Below, piece after piece: positions 49,232 through 59,999 of a stretch of DNA of 64,000 nucleotides. Under the pieces are notes generated by a model that worked only from the letters and a program-made list of their open reading frames with translations, ran no database searches and was not told the origin of the DNA. The DNA comes from Pseudoscleropodium purum (taxonomy: Eukaryota; Streptophyta; Bryopsida; Hypnales; Brachytheciaceae): contig OZ017801.1 of assembly GCA_963969395.1 (NCBI GenBank), positions 8,000,501 to 8,064,500 of the forward strand. The letters are read 5' to 3'. Both the position numbers and the translations under genes were made by a program. Every line of letters begins with the position of its first letter. The first letter of the stretch is position 1.

Positions 49232-50015
49232 ACTGCTCTGTTCTACATCAACGTCAGCATCATGGCTGTAGGTTTTACATGCGTTTGTATTAGACTCATC
49301 AAATGTGTTCTCAGATATGCTTTGAGAATCTATTTTAGTTTTCTTGCGGGCTGCTTGACATTGTGTCCAACATTTCCCTTGTGTCAAGCTCCAATTCCTG
49401 TTCATTATAGAATGCAGAAAATCCAGAAAACTGCTAGTCTTATATTGCATCATTTATGTTCTAGGGAAAGGAAGACCGAACAAGAGCATTTGAGGGTGTT
49501 GTCCCAGCTTCAGATTTACAGTAAAACCTTCGAGAGGATGACCTACTTTCATATTGACAAAATTTTACCCGTGAAAGATACACTACAATTTTTTTTTTTT
49601 TAAATTGATATTTTGGTATATCAATAGTCATTTCGGTTCATGAAATGTTTCAAATAAAACAAATAAATGATATTTCCCACATGTCTCGTAATGTTGAGGC
49701 TTAGTCAGAGGTTCAACAATTTTGTTTGTTTTATTATTTGGATATGCATGATATAGATACACTAGTTTATGAAGAGATGCTAACAGATGTTAGATTAAAG
49801 ATTTGATGCTAGATGTCCAATTAGACATGTATAAATTATATTAATTCCTAAAGTTCCAGTATCCCTTTCGGAGAGAAAATGGATTTTAAGCAAGCTCCAA
49901 TGGTCTCAATATTCATTGTATTGAGTCATAATTTTTAATTTGGCAAGCAAAAGAAAAGTTCTACTAGAAACTTTAAATTTTTAAGAAAAAATTCTTATAT
50001 ATTATATTATCATCT
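49232..50015. other. Lipase 3' flank
   Basis: Probable 3' untranslated region followed by AT-rich DNA. A 113-codon plus-strand frame at 49262-49603 has no motif and is probably noncoding. Confidence 0.4.
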
Positions 50016-50215
50016 ACACTAGTGTGCCCCATGCTCATGCCATGATCAAAATAAAAGTAAAAATAATTTTTTAATTTTTTAATTGATAATAAGTTTGAAA
50101 TTCAATAACTTTCACATCCTAGGTCCAAATGTCACAAAACAAAGCATGTGCATCCCTTCTTGAGTCCTTGTTGAGGGCTTTCCGACAATACCAAGAGTAT
50201 AACCAGAAGATGGTT
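50016..50215 (-). repeat. Dispersed boundary repeat, copy D
   Basis: Reverse-oriented copy of the family at 10675-10873. Its ACACTAGTGTGCCCC end (50016-50030) points left, towards the lipase gene, pairing with copy B. Confidence 0.75.
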
Positions 50216-50371
50216 GATTCAATTGTCCAAGAGATCTCAACATAATAAACAAACCTTTTCTAGAAAATCTTCGGGGCACCACTATGACTTAGGGTTGAAG
50301 AAGTGGAATATCCACCCCAAATTCACATCCTTGAACTGGATGTCTGAACATCCGTCCACACGGACACTAGT

Positions 50372-50683
50372 CAGGGTTGACAGGACGTCCGGACGCGGAC
50401 GCTATGTCCGCAGCGTCCGTTGACATTCGGGTCCCGGCGGACGCAGCGTCCACTTGTCCCCCGTTTGCCTATCCGCCCGTCCGCCCGATTACGACCGTTC
50501 GATCGACGCGCGAATTGATCTGATCCGCACGATCTGGGCGTCTGCCTCGGGCCGTCCGCCCCGCCCGTCCGCTTTCTGACGACGGTCGGGACGCTGCGTC
50601 CGCTAGCGTCTGTGCGTCCGGACGTCCGGACGTCCGGAAAACGAATGCTATTTTGGGGCGGATGTTGACATTCGTCAACCCTG
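50372..50683. mobile_element. GC-rich hAT MITE, family 1, copy 2
   Basis: 312 bp, ends CAGGGTTGAC/GTCAACCCTG, perfect 8-bp target duplication ACACTAGT (50364-50371 and 50684-50691). It is in opposite orientation to the 32798 copy and shares blocks such as TCGATCGACGCGCG-like and CCGCCCCGCCCGTCCGC. The long minus-strand frame over this region is a composition artefact. Confidence 0.92.
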
Positions 50684-50739
50684 ACACTAGTGGATGTAGC
50701 GTCCTTCACGTGGTTGGGGTGGATGGTCAAGGCGGATGG

Positions 50740-51083
50740 CAGGGTTAACAAGACGGTCGGACGTCCGGAACGTCTGGACGCGGACGCCGTGTCCGTAGCG
50801 TTCGCTGACATTCGCGGTTCCGGCGGACACAGCGTTCGCCTGTCCCCCCGTCCGCCCGGCCCGGCCCGTCCGCCTTCCGACGGCGGGAAGGACTTTGCGT
50901 CCACTGACATTCGCGGTCCCGGCGGACGCAGCGTTCGTCTGTCCCCCCGTCCACCCCGCCCCGCCCGTCCGCCTTCCGACGACGGGAGGGACTTTGCGTT
51001 CGCTGGCGTCCGTGAGGACGGACGTTCAGACGTCTGGATTACGGACGCTATTTTGGGGCAGACGTACTGATTTATCAACCCTG
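50740..51083. mobile_element. GC-rich hAT MITE, family 1, copy 3
   Basis: 344 bp, ends CAGGGTTAAC/ATCAACCCTG. The target duplication is GCGGATGG/GTGGATGG (50732-50739 and 51084-51091; 7 of 8 match). The interior contains an internal direct duplication: a block running TTCGCGGTTCCGGCGGAC to CCTTCCGACGGCGGGA recurs about 100 bp later. This explains its greater length. Confidence 0.88.
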
Positions 51084-51115
51084 GTGGATGGGGGTTCTAG
51101 CGGTTTAGGCAATTG

Positions 51116-52029
51116 GTTTAGGGATTTGAATATTAAATTATCAATGTTTTTACCAATTGGTTGTGGTCATTTGAACTTGAATTTTTATTTTTCTTATGTT
51201 GCAATTGTCATTGAAAGGAATGGAATTGTACAACAAAACAATGACATGCACAAGAAAGCCATTGATATTGCAATGTACTAGTAAACATTTAAAAAGAGAA
51301 ACATATAATCCATTTTTAATTCTTTTGTAGAATTTCACTTCGATTTTGAAACAAAATTATACTAAAATCCTAATAGATTAACAAGATGTATATCATCAAT
51401 AAGCAAACTATTTCTATATTAAAATGGTTAAACAATCCATTGTCATTATGTGGTCAATATATCATGAGCAACTAAATACTCAAACACCTAAGTTTACATC
51501 TCTTCAATTCCTATGGACACCAATCAACATTTCCTTTCACCTTAGCCCCACTACAGCGCTACTCTCTCCACTAGCTCTCTATTTGAAATCTTCATTGTCG
51601 AAGTCATCTTCCGTATCATCTAAATCAAGTATTGTTGTCTTCTTCAAGCCTTCCTTCAAAGTAGGTGATCTTCCTTCTTTCAGATTTATTTTTTCCCTTT
51701 TTACTTTAACAGAACCATTAGGGACTTTTCTAATAGGGACTTTTTTTTTTTTCTATTTGAGGAAGCAATGACATCCTCATCAAGGGGGTTCTTTTTCTTC
51801 ACTAGAGAGATAGCAAAAGGCTACATCCTTCTTTTGATTTTTTCCTTACTCGATTCTTGGACCACGGGTTTTGGTTTAGTGTTGGACTATCCATGAACGC
51901 TTATCTCGACTTTGACTTTTTTCAGAATTTGCAGAGTGTAGTTTGTTGATTTGATGGGTTTTCATGCCACTACTTTTCCTAAATGTCGAGCACGCATAGA
52001 TGCCAACAATGTTTCATCACTATCCATAT
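51116..52029. other. AT-rich spacer
   Basis: A plus-strand frame of 115 codons (51424-51771) is hydrophobic and Ser-rich without a motif. It may be antisense to transposon remains. No gene is called. Confidence 0.35.
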
Positions 52030-52332
52030 CATGGTTGTCATAATGGGCGAGTTAGGGTCATCAGACGAGACGGACAGACAGGCAAACCGGACCAGACGGA
52101 CGAACGGTCCGGACGACTTTAATTTTGTAACTTGTGCAATTTTGCGGAATGACACGTCACCTCGTCCACGCCCTGACGATCTCGTCCGCGCCCAGCCTAT
52201 TCCTTAATCCACATAGCATCTACGTGGCCTATTTTTTTGTTATCAAAAAGTCAACTATGTGTTGACTGTATCGGACGGGCGGGACCTCTAACGGACGGGC
52301 GAACCGGACATCCGTCCACTATGACAACCATG
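52030..52332. mobile_element. hAT MITE, family 2
   Basis: 303 bp with ends CATGGTTGTCATA/TATGACAACCATG and a perfect 8-bp target duplication ATCCATAT (52022-52029 and 52333-52340). The interior is GC-rich with GGACGG/CCGTCC repeats at both sides, resembling family 1 in style but with different ends. It lies just 3' of the dead hAT transposase. Confidence 0.9.
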
Positions 52333-52596
52333 ATCCATATCAATTAGGCATGTAGATGATGATACCACTTTCTGTAGATTACTACTTGGAAAACTTTTTT
52401 TTTAAATGTTCATTAATTATTTTCTATACCCAAAGCTTTGGAAACCATTCAATCTTGTGCTAGTAGGCTTCATCGATATTGGTGGAAGAGTACTAGATCT
52501 CAATACTTCAGGAATTGACTTCATTGACTTCTTTCCTTTGTCATTGTCTAGAAGAGTTGAATTTGTGGATGCCATCCCTGTTGAACTGCTATTCTT

Positions 52597-55145
52597 CTAT
52601 ACCTCAATATTTGATTCACCTTTATTGCTACTATTGTTGCCTACATCCTTTTGGACGTCCACCTCAATGACCTTACATCCTCCCTTGTTATTTTTGTTGA
52701 CATTTCTTTGCACCATTTCTAGTGATACGGATGGAGACTTTGAAATTAGAACTGCTTCATTTGTTCCATCATCACCAACAACATTCTCATTTGGCTCCAC
52801 CTCCTCGACATTAGCAACTTCCTTTTTCAATAGAACGTTTTGGTTACTCATGTATACAATTCCATTGCAATATGTAGCTATTGAAGGGAAATTTTCCTCT
52901 ACCCTTATATTGTCTTCAACTTCGGTAAAGGCATATGTATCGTTTGGACTGCCTTCAACGTCAACATTACGGTGATTACAGTTACAATATGTATCATTGT
53001 CTAAATTGAGGATGTCTTTTGTAGTGTCTTCATCATTCAATGGAGGTACATGATACAAGTCATCTTTGTCATCCTCATCATTGTCATCATCGTCTTCCAA
53101 TGTTGGCCTATTCGAATCTTTTGACTCCTTGTTATTGTAATACCACGTTTTTTCATCTTTTTCTTTCAATGCAGCTAAAATTTTAGAATTGGTATACACA
53201 TACACCAAATCCATTGTTCTCTTTGGCTTCAACTTATTTCACAATTTGTTATGAACGAAAGAATAGCTACTCCAATTTCATTTACATGAAGATGATGACA
53301 CCGGTTGGGCCAATATCCTCTTTGCTAATGGAACTATAAGCTTGCCACATGCACCTTCAAAATCCCACCAAGCATGTGTGGACAACATTTGTTCATTCGG
53401 ATTTAACATTTTGTGGAATAGAGATTCCCTACGTCAAAAAGCCATGAAGTCCCTGACCACTGCTATGTAGTCATTTGATTTACATATTCTCTCCAAAACA
53501 AGCTTGCTCGCTGACATTGCATTTGCATCGTCGGCTAGTTCTTTGTCGTGAAGAAGGTATCAGTTCAAAAGAGTTGCAGCATAATGTAGATCGTTCTCCA
53601 CTATTTTCCTTCAATCATTAAAAAACTATATCAATGGGATTGCAAACTCTTCTAACAAACAAAAAGGCGGATTTTGTAATGTGTATACATACTTTTGTAA
53701 CTTCCTCATGATATGCAACACCTTCCTCATGCATGGTGATTTTGAATCCAAATCACTCAACGCACATACAATTGGTTCAACCCTCTCTACAAAATTGATG
53801 GAATGGTTCCAAAAATTGTCATTCTTGACAATAGTCTTCACCTCTTCAGCAACTTTTTTAGGGTTTGTTTTGTTGCCACGTTTGTTCTTCAACATACATA
53901 CATATTCCATCCATTGGAGGTCTACCACCATTTGTTCCAATGCTCCTCTCAATTTCATCAAGAGATCCATCATGATGAATTTAGAGGCAAATCTTACATC
54001 CCTTGGCATCAACAGACTAAGATTTGACGAATACTTCTACAATAGAGCAAGTGGCATATGTCTCTTCTTGATAAATTTAGCTACAATATAGACTTTGTCC
54101 AATTTTTTGGCAATCCATTTTTGTACCATCCAATCTTTCAGCAACAAATTCAATATGTACACTACGCACCCCTGGTAAAAAGTATGAAGGTATTTAGTAG
54201 ATATTAGATTTCATGCTAGTGGATTTACAAGAGCATTATCTATAGTTACATGCACCACGTTCTTGGGCCCAATTTGTTCTATGAATTTTTCCAATATAGC
54301 TACCAAATACTCCCCATTCTTTTTACAACCACTTGTATCCGCTAATCCAAGGAATTCTTCACCCGTGGAAGATACAAGTATGGCATTGATCAAAGGCCAA
54401 TTTGTCATTGAGCTCCATCCATCAATAGACAATGTTGCTCCAAATTTCCAAATGCTATCTTCGGTTCTAGTATTCAACTGTATCTCAATGCTTACCTTTG
54501 CCTCGTTCAACAGTTTATACCAAAGGTCGTGGTATCATGGCGGAGTGTAGGGCCTATCAAACTTAGCTGTTTTCTTCACTACTTCTTTAAAAATTGAATT
54601 TTGAACTATGGAAAATGGAATATTTGTTGCATAAAAAAAAAATTCGCCCATATTGAATTCAATTTGCATTTATGACCTTCTTCAAACTCATTCACTACAT
54701 TGCCTTATTTATGAGGCCTAGAACCTGATGCCCTTAGGGTTTCACAATCACTAGAGGCTTTTGTGGAGAAAATCGCTTTTGTTCCTACACGTATAGTTTC
54801 TTCCAACGCTACACACGAGTCTTCATGGGTAGATTGCGACATACCCTTTCTGGTCAAAAATTCTTGGAGGTCTATAGATGTAGAGTTGCCATCCATATTG
54901 TCAATTACAACACATTTTGGAAAAACTCCTTCGCAATGAAGAAATGCAACTCGAACTTCCATTGTCAATCGTGGACAAAGACTTACCCATGTATCATATA
55001 CACCTATGGGACCAAAATACCCTAAGTGGCTCAACATATGGCTAAATCTTTTGGACCACACTACCTTGCAAAGTCTACATTGTACCTTATCTGGTTCCGG
55101 CACACTATACCAAGGAGAAGAATTCCCAATTGATATGCCCTCCAT
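52597..55145 (-). pseudogene. Dead hAT transposase (BED finger, DUF659, hATC)
   Basis: Read from 55145 downwards. A BED-type zinc finger comes first (VQCRLCKVVWSKRFSHMLSHL, C-x2-C and H-x4-H; ATG at 55145). A linker follows to about 54640, then FFYATNIPFSIV. The DUF659/RNase H-like core is at 54510-54211 (TLSIDGWSS, then TIDNA). Then come CVVYILNLLLKDW, DVRFASKF at 54012-53626, the hATC dimerisation region near 53370-53220 (AWWDF, AKRILAQPVSSSS, NWSSYSFVHNKL) and a long acidic tail to 52597. At least eight in-frame stops (TGA, TAG or TAA) break the frame. A run of ten T near 54632-54641 shifts it; eight would keep it open. Most stops fit C-to-T change in CGA, CAG or CAA. It is non-functional. 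Confidence 0.85.
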
Positions 55146-55439
55146 AGTGACAAGTTTACAGTTTACCTCAATTTAAAATCCAAAAAAATGTTCTAAACTT
55201 TAAATCCACAATGTTCACAATATCAATAAAATTGCTTGTACAAAGCCTTAAAAATCAAGGCCTCCATTGTCCACTGAACTATGCATTACCAAGCAAGAGA
55301 TACAATAAATTGTAGCTCTTAGCTCTTGAAAATCTTTAGTGTTTATTTTTTCGAGAGTGATTATAAATGGTTCTCTTCTTACATTTATAGTCCCCAAGAG
55401 AGTATTGACCATTGATTTAGGGTTTAAATTTAAAAACTC

Positions 55440-55645
55440 CAAATGAACAATCACCTCAACGGTGCGGACGGCGTAGATGGGGTGGACGACAAACGGATGG
55501 CGATTTAGGTGAGGTGGACGCCACGGTCGTCGCAAACAGTAAGTGATCAGAGCAAACAGGTCAATGGAAGGGGCAAATAGAGGAGTCGATAGGTAGACAG
55601 GGCGGACAAAAGAGCGGACCGTGTGGATAGCGGACTTCACCCATG
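55440..55645. promoter_or_regulatory. GGACGG-rich GC block upstream of the dead hAT transposase
   Basis: An isolated GC-rich patch in AT-rich DNA with repeated GGACGG/GGTGGACG words, about 300 bp before the transposase start (minus strand). By position it may be the element's promoter or subterminal transposase-binding region. This is inference. Confidence 0.4.
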
Positions 55646-56234
55646 GCTTCACATAGTACTTCACATGGCTAGTTAATTTACAAGTCATATAATAACAAAT
55701 AAATGTGTACATGTATAAATAAATAAAGATTCACATACAAAGACATTTTTTAAGCAAATCAAAATATGTCTTTCTTATATATAAATATATATGTGTATGC
55801 AAAATATATAAAAACATACCTTCAATTTAATTACTTAATACTACTCGATCCTTTTAAAATCTAAACACTTCACACTATTTTTTTTTTAACTAAAAGATGA
55901 ACCATTGCATTAAAAAAAGCACTATTCTATCTTCATAGAAACAAAGTTCACCTCAAATCTTATTTTCCACCAAAATCAATACTACCTTCTCCTAAAACAT
56001 GAGAAGAACCTTTTTTTAGTTTTTACCAAAAAGTTTAGCACTTCCTTGACAAGTTTGGTATTGCTGGCTTGGATGGACTATTGGCCCTCCAAATTCAACT
56101 TCTATGTCTACCTTATAAAATTGTCATTTGGTTTCTGGAGAGAAATCATCCTCGTCTTCAAGCTTCCTTTTTTGTTTTCTCTTTGGTGATAAATCAACTT
56201 CATTTGCCTTCAAGGCTTTCAAGTTACTATCCAC
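55646..56234. other. AT-rich spacer
   Basis: No gene supported. The plus-strand frame at 56069-56287 is antisense to the dead gene that follows. Confidence 0.4.
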
Positions 56235-59200
56235 TCAATCTACCATTGCTTGAATTACTTCATCATCTTCCTTGCCGTGCCATGTAATGAAGTGGTCTCC
56301 ATCCAATAGAAAGGCCTTCCATTGTCTTATAATCTTACCAATCCACTTATCAAATGTTGCTACCACATCTACAAATGAATGTCCTATGCTTGTTTGTCCA
56401 TTTGTATTGTCAAGAGCACGGACCTTTGCAACTTCTTCCAACTTCGACAACAAAAGGGCCCTACCTATGAGAGTGTGATTGTATGCCTCATACTACTCAT
56501 TAAACTTTTTCCATACTCCACCTCCACCCAACTACCATTTGGCCCTTTCACTACTTCTTTTTTTGGAAAACAAAAAAACTTTTGATGTTGCAAGCTCCAA
56601 TGTCCCCCTATGTTGCGACAAAATAATTCACGGGCTGTGTCATCTATGATATCTCGAGCCCGCAATTCCACCTCTCTATTTTGAGTCATCCACTTATTGG
56701 GATCCATTGATTGTTGGAATTCCTCGTATAATCCATATCTTCATTCATTTGAATCCCACATGAGGGGCTTCCCCCAATGCAAGTAACTTTGGAACTTGAA
56801 TGGCCCTTAATCAAGTAGAAGGGTCCAACGATTGTATTCGTAGCCAAGAAGCATAGCTTTTAAGATTCCAAACATTTTATAGAACATAGGACTCAATGGA
56901 AAATGACACTCAGCATATACTGAATGAACGAGCGATGCTTTCACAATGCAAGTGATATGGAAAGTGTGGCGACATTGGCCTATAGTTACAGTACCTTCAA
57001 GTCCAAAGGGGCCTTGACAAAGGCTACAAGAACCTTCCAAGATTAGAGAGGCTAGATCACAAGCATGTACCATTATCTTGTCTTTCTCCTTGATGTATGC
57101 TGAAAATGTATTGTAAAGGACCCATCCTTCTTTTGCTTCCAAAGCCCAATTGATGTAATACCTGGGTCTTTTTTGGTGTGGTTCAACCGCTCAAACATGA
57201 AACATGGCATCTATGTCTTTCCAATATGTGATTTCAGTATACCCCTCATACGAATGTTGATCAAATATAGTCTAGAACCAACTCAAAGAGTTTTCAATGG
57301 CATCGCAATTGTCAATCGACTCCATTGCCAATGTTTGAAGACATGCGATTGCTCGGAATACTACAAAGGCTTTGTCTTGGAGTTTTTGTACCCATACTAA
57401 CCATCGAAACTCCAAGCCACTAGAAAGCATAAATTTCTCCAAATCCAAGTACAATTGCAATCGATTCAATTCCGATTCAACACAAACTTTTGCTTCAATT
57501 GCCTCCTCCAATTTATGCTTTGATTCTTCAAATTTCCAACCTTTGGTTTGCGTCTCCGCATTCATGCAAACTAATGTAGGCTTTACCATCGACATCTGTG
57601 GTGTCGCTTCCAATCTGCTCAAGTCGTGGCCTTCTTTGACATCCATCATATTGGGGTTTTCAATTGCTTTGACCTTATCAAAAGGAAGAAAGAGCTTGTC
57701 CTTACTCTTTTGAGTCTCTTCACTATCCCCCAGTACAATCACAGATTGATTGCAACATTGCTTAGATTCTTCGAGGTAGTCTTCAATTCAGTAATAAGGT
57801 TCTACATCCTCTTCAACTCCTCCTTTTGCCTCAATGTCTGTTGATTTAGATGCTCAACATTACCCTCCAAAGTCTTTAATTTTTGTTTCAAGACTTCACA
57901 CTTTTCTTTAAGCTGAGGGATTTTCCTCTTGTATTCCTACAACTGGTATAGCTGAGAATCTCTTTCTCTGAAAAGTGGTATAAAAGTCTTTGTGAGATTC
58001 TAAAATGCTACAGAACCCTTGAACATCTATGGTGCAATTTGGCTACACTCCTTAGCCAAATTAAGAAACTGCAAAGAAATCGAAGCTAAAAATTCAACTC
58101 ATGTTGTCAACTTGAAAGTTGTATCTAGTATATGTGCAACATTTTGGTTATGAACAAATGAAAGAAGAGTAGTAGGATCATCAGGGTCAACCGATCCGCC
58201 TATTTCTTCATGAAAGTCAGTGAATTGAACCGAGAGCTTCAAAAAAGCTTCCAATTGCTTTGGATCAGGCATGGACTACAAGATTCGAAGTTAGAGACTC
58301 AACAAACACATTGTATACGGAAACTTCTTCATATTGTCTCTACACTTGGCACTCCGTATTTAAACATGTTGTCCACTTGCACTCCCTTTCCATGAGGCGT
58401 ATGTACTTCCTCTTGTAAACTTAATGTTGGACTAGATTCTTTCGCCCCATGCGCAGGCGGAGATTTATACACTAGACTGTCGAAACAATTGTTGGCTATA
58501 AAACTATCAATTGTAGCATTAGCCTTTGTCACTTTCTCCGTTGACACTTCTTTTTCTTTAGTTTTTGAAGTTTCTCCACATTCCATACAAACACTACCTT
58601 CGTTTGCAGCATTGATTTGCATCAGTGCAAGAAAATTTGGTGTGGATATCAAACACATTAGAGCAGTTAAAAAGACCTCGCCCTCCTACCCCTCCACACC
58701 TTTTGAAGAACTTTCATTGATTGCTTTCGTTGGAGATTGTATAGAACATAATTCTTCAGCATTTGATGCATTCTCCAAAACATCCATTTTAACCTTTACA
58801 TTATTTTTTAATACTTTTTCCATTTCCCCCTTTGAATTGTACAAATTGAAAATATCTTTTCAATTGGCTTCAAGCAAAAGTGGACAAGCAACTATCATTT
58901 GTTATGTGCTCCAATCCACCTTGCGACCCAATATAAGTTCGGTGTTAACCATATACGCCACGCTATAATTAATATAGCCATTGTTCCTTGGCTTATCTCC
59001 AAATAGGGCATGCCACACCTCAACAAACCGATGGACATAATGCGTATTGTTGCAAGTTCATGGCTTACAATAAAAATCCCTTATATGACCCTTGTGTATG
59101 TCCCAAGGCCACAACTTGTCAATGTGGTACATTTTGATATACTGCCTACATATTCTTGATGTCCAGTACTATGCTTCCTCCTTCTCCCAACCGCTCTCCA

Positions 59201-59346
59201 CTTTAATCGTAGGATCATTTAAAATGTTCCAGTTGTATGGATGGGTGGCCCCCTTCACTTTGCCCTTTTTTTTGGCTTTGCTAGTTGAAGTCATCCCATC
59301 AATATTTCAATCACCTTCACCACTCATGATTCTCAATTGGATTTAA
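56235..59346 (-). pseudogene. Dead transposon-like gene with coiled coil and RING-like finger
   Basis: Read from 59346 (ATG) downwards, protein-like sequence continues for about 3.1 kb through many stops and a few frame changes. The N-terminal part has THPYNWNILNDP and a Trp/His-rich segment (about 59300-59050). Next are Ser/Lys-rich stretches at 58658-58329. A Lys/Glu-rich coiled coil lies at about 57930-57780 and again within 57742-57272. A RING-like motif near 57040-56900 runs CSLC, 14 residues, CRHTFHITC and a decayed last Cys pair before FPLSPMFYKMFG. The last pieces are 56707-56465 (GPNGSWVEVEYGKS) and 56453-56235. Several stops are TGA or TAG where Arg or Gln is plausible. The family is unrecognised; it is on the same strand as the dead hAT transposase and may be a second gene of the same or a neighbouring element. 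Confidence 0.55.
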
Positions 59347-59559
59347 TAACCAATTGAAATTAAATGAATATTACACGTGATAGTCGACAAAAGTGCCCGC
59401 ATCAATGAATCTGTAATTGTAAACCAATAACAAAAGATAGTGGACCCCAACTCTCTACCACGTAGGAACAACTAGCACTTACAATAACAGAAGCACATCC
59501 AACTTGGCAACAAAGGAGAATTGAAGTGATCAAAAATGAAGAGTCACTCCCCCCTTATA

Positions 59560-59999
59560 GCCATCCACTGCCAAACCTAAATGGCATCCCTGACCCAAAC
59601 CGTGCGAAGCGACCCCAAACCACGTCTGGATCGACAGGGTCCACTTTGATAGCAGACGCGCACCCCGTCGTCCACCTTGTTCGCCTTCGAGCACTGTTCA
59701 CCCGCCTCAGTCTCATCCAAAAGCACCGTCCATCCACGCAAATCGCCATCCACTTGCTTGGATCTCATCCGCCTAGATTGCCATCCGCATCCGCCCGTTG
59801 GCCCCATCGTGCCGTTCGCAATGCAATGGACAATGTCCTTTGAGGTGAACGGCCACATGACCATCCACCACGCCAACTCCCTTAGGCATGAGCAACCATC
59901 AAACTCGTCTGCCTCCTCAATGACGTCCGCCCAGTTGTCCGCTGCAGCATCCAATAGGGCCTTCAATGCTTCAAAATGGCGATAATATTCAAAAAACAA
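59560..59999 (-). other. GC-rich block with a 140-codon open frame
   Basis: A GC-rich patch with CGTCC/GGACG words, about 210 bp upstream of the start of the dead RING-like gene. A minus-strand frame is open over 59999-59577 (FEALKALLDAAADNWADVIE), but it starts at TTG rather than ATG and matches nothing I know. It may be a transposon promoter or subterminal region, or a decayed coding exon. Confidence 0.35.

Larger units (their letters stand above)
50290..51115. mobile_element. Old, CpG-decayed family 1 hAT MITE hosting two younger copies
   Basis: Pieces at 50290-50371, 50692-50739 and about 51092-51115 line up with the copy at 32798. TAGGGTTGAAGAA matches CAGGGTTGACGAA. AATATCCACCCCAAA matches AACGTCCGCCCCAAA, with CG changed to TA or CA. 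GGATGTAGCGTCC matches GGACGTAGCGTCC. Younger copies sit at 50372-50683 and 50740-51083. The right end is not preserved clearly. Confidence 0.6.

Noticed and set aside
50371..51078. A 235-codon minus-strand open frame rich in Arg, Gly and Pro
   Set aside because: It runs across the two GC-rich hAT MITEs and their target duplications. The openness comes from few stops in GGACG-repeat DNA, not from a gene.
52406..52975. A 189-codon plus-strand frame
   Set aside because: It is antisense to the acidic tail of the dead hAT transposase. Its Ser/Leu-rich composition is what that tail gives when read backwards.
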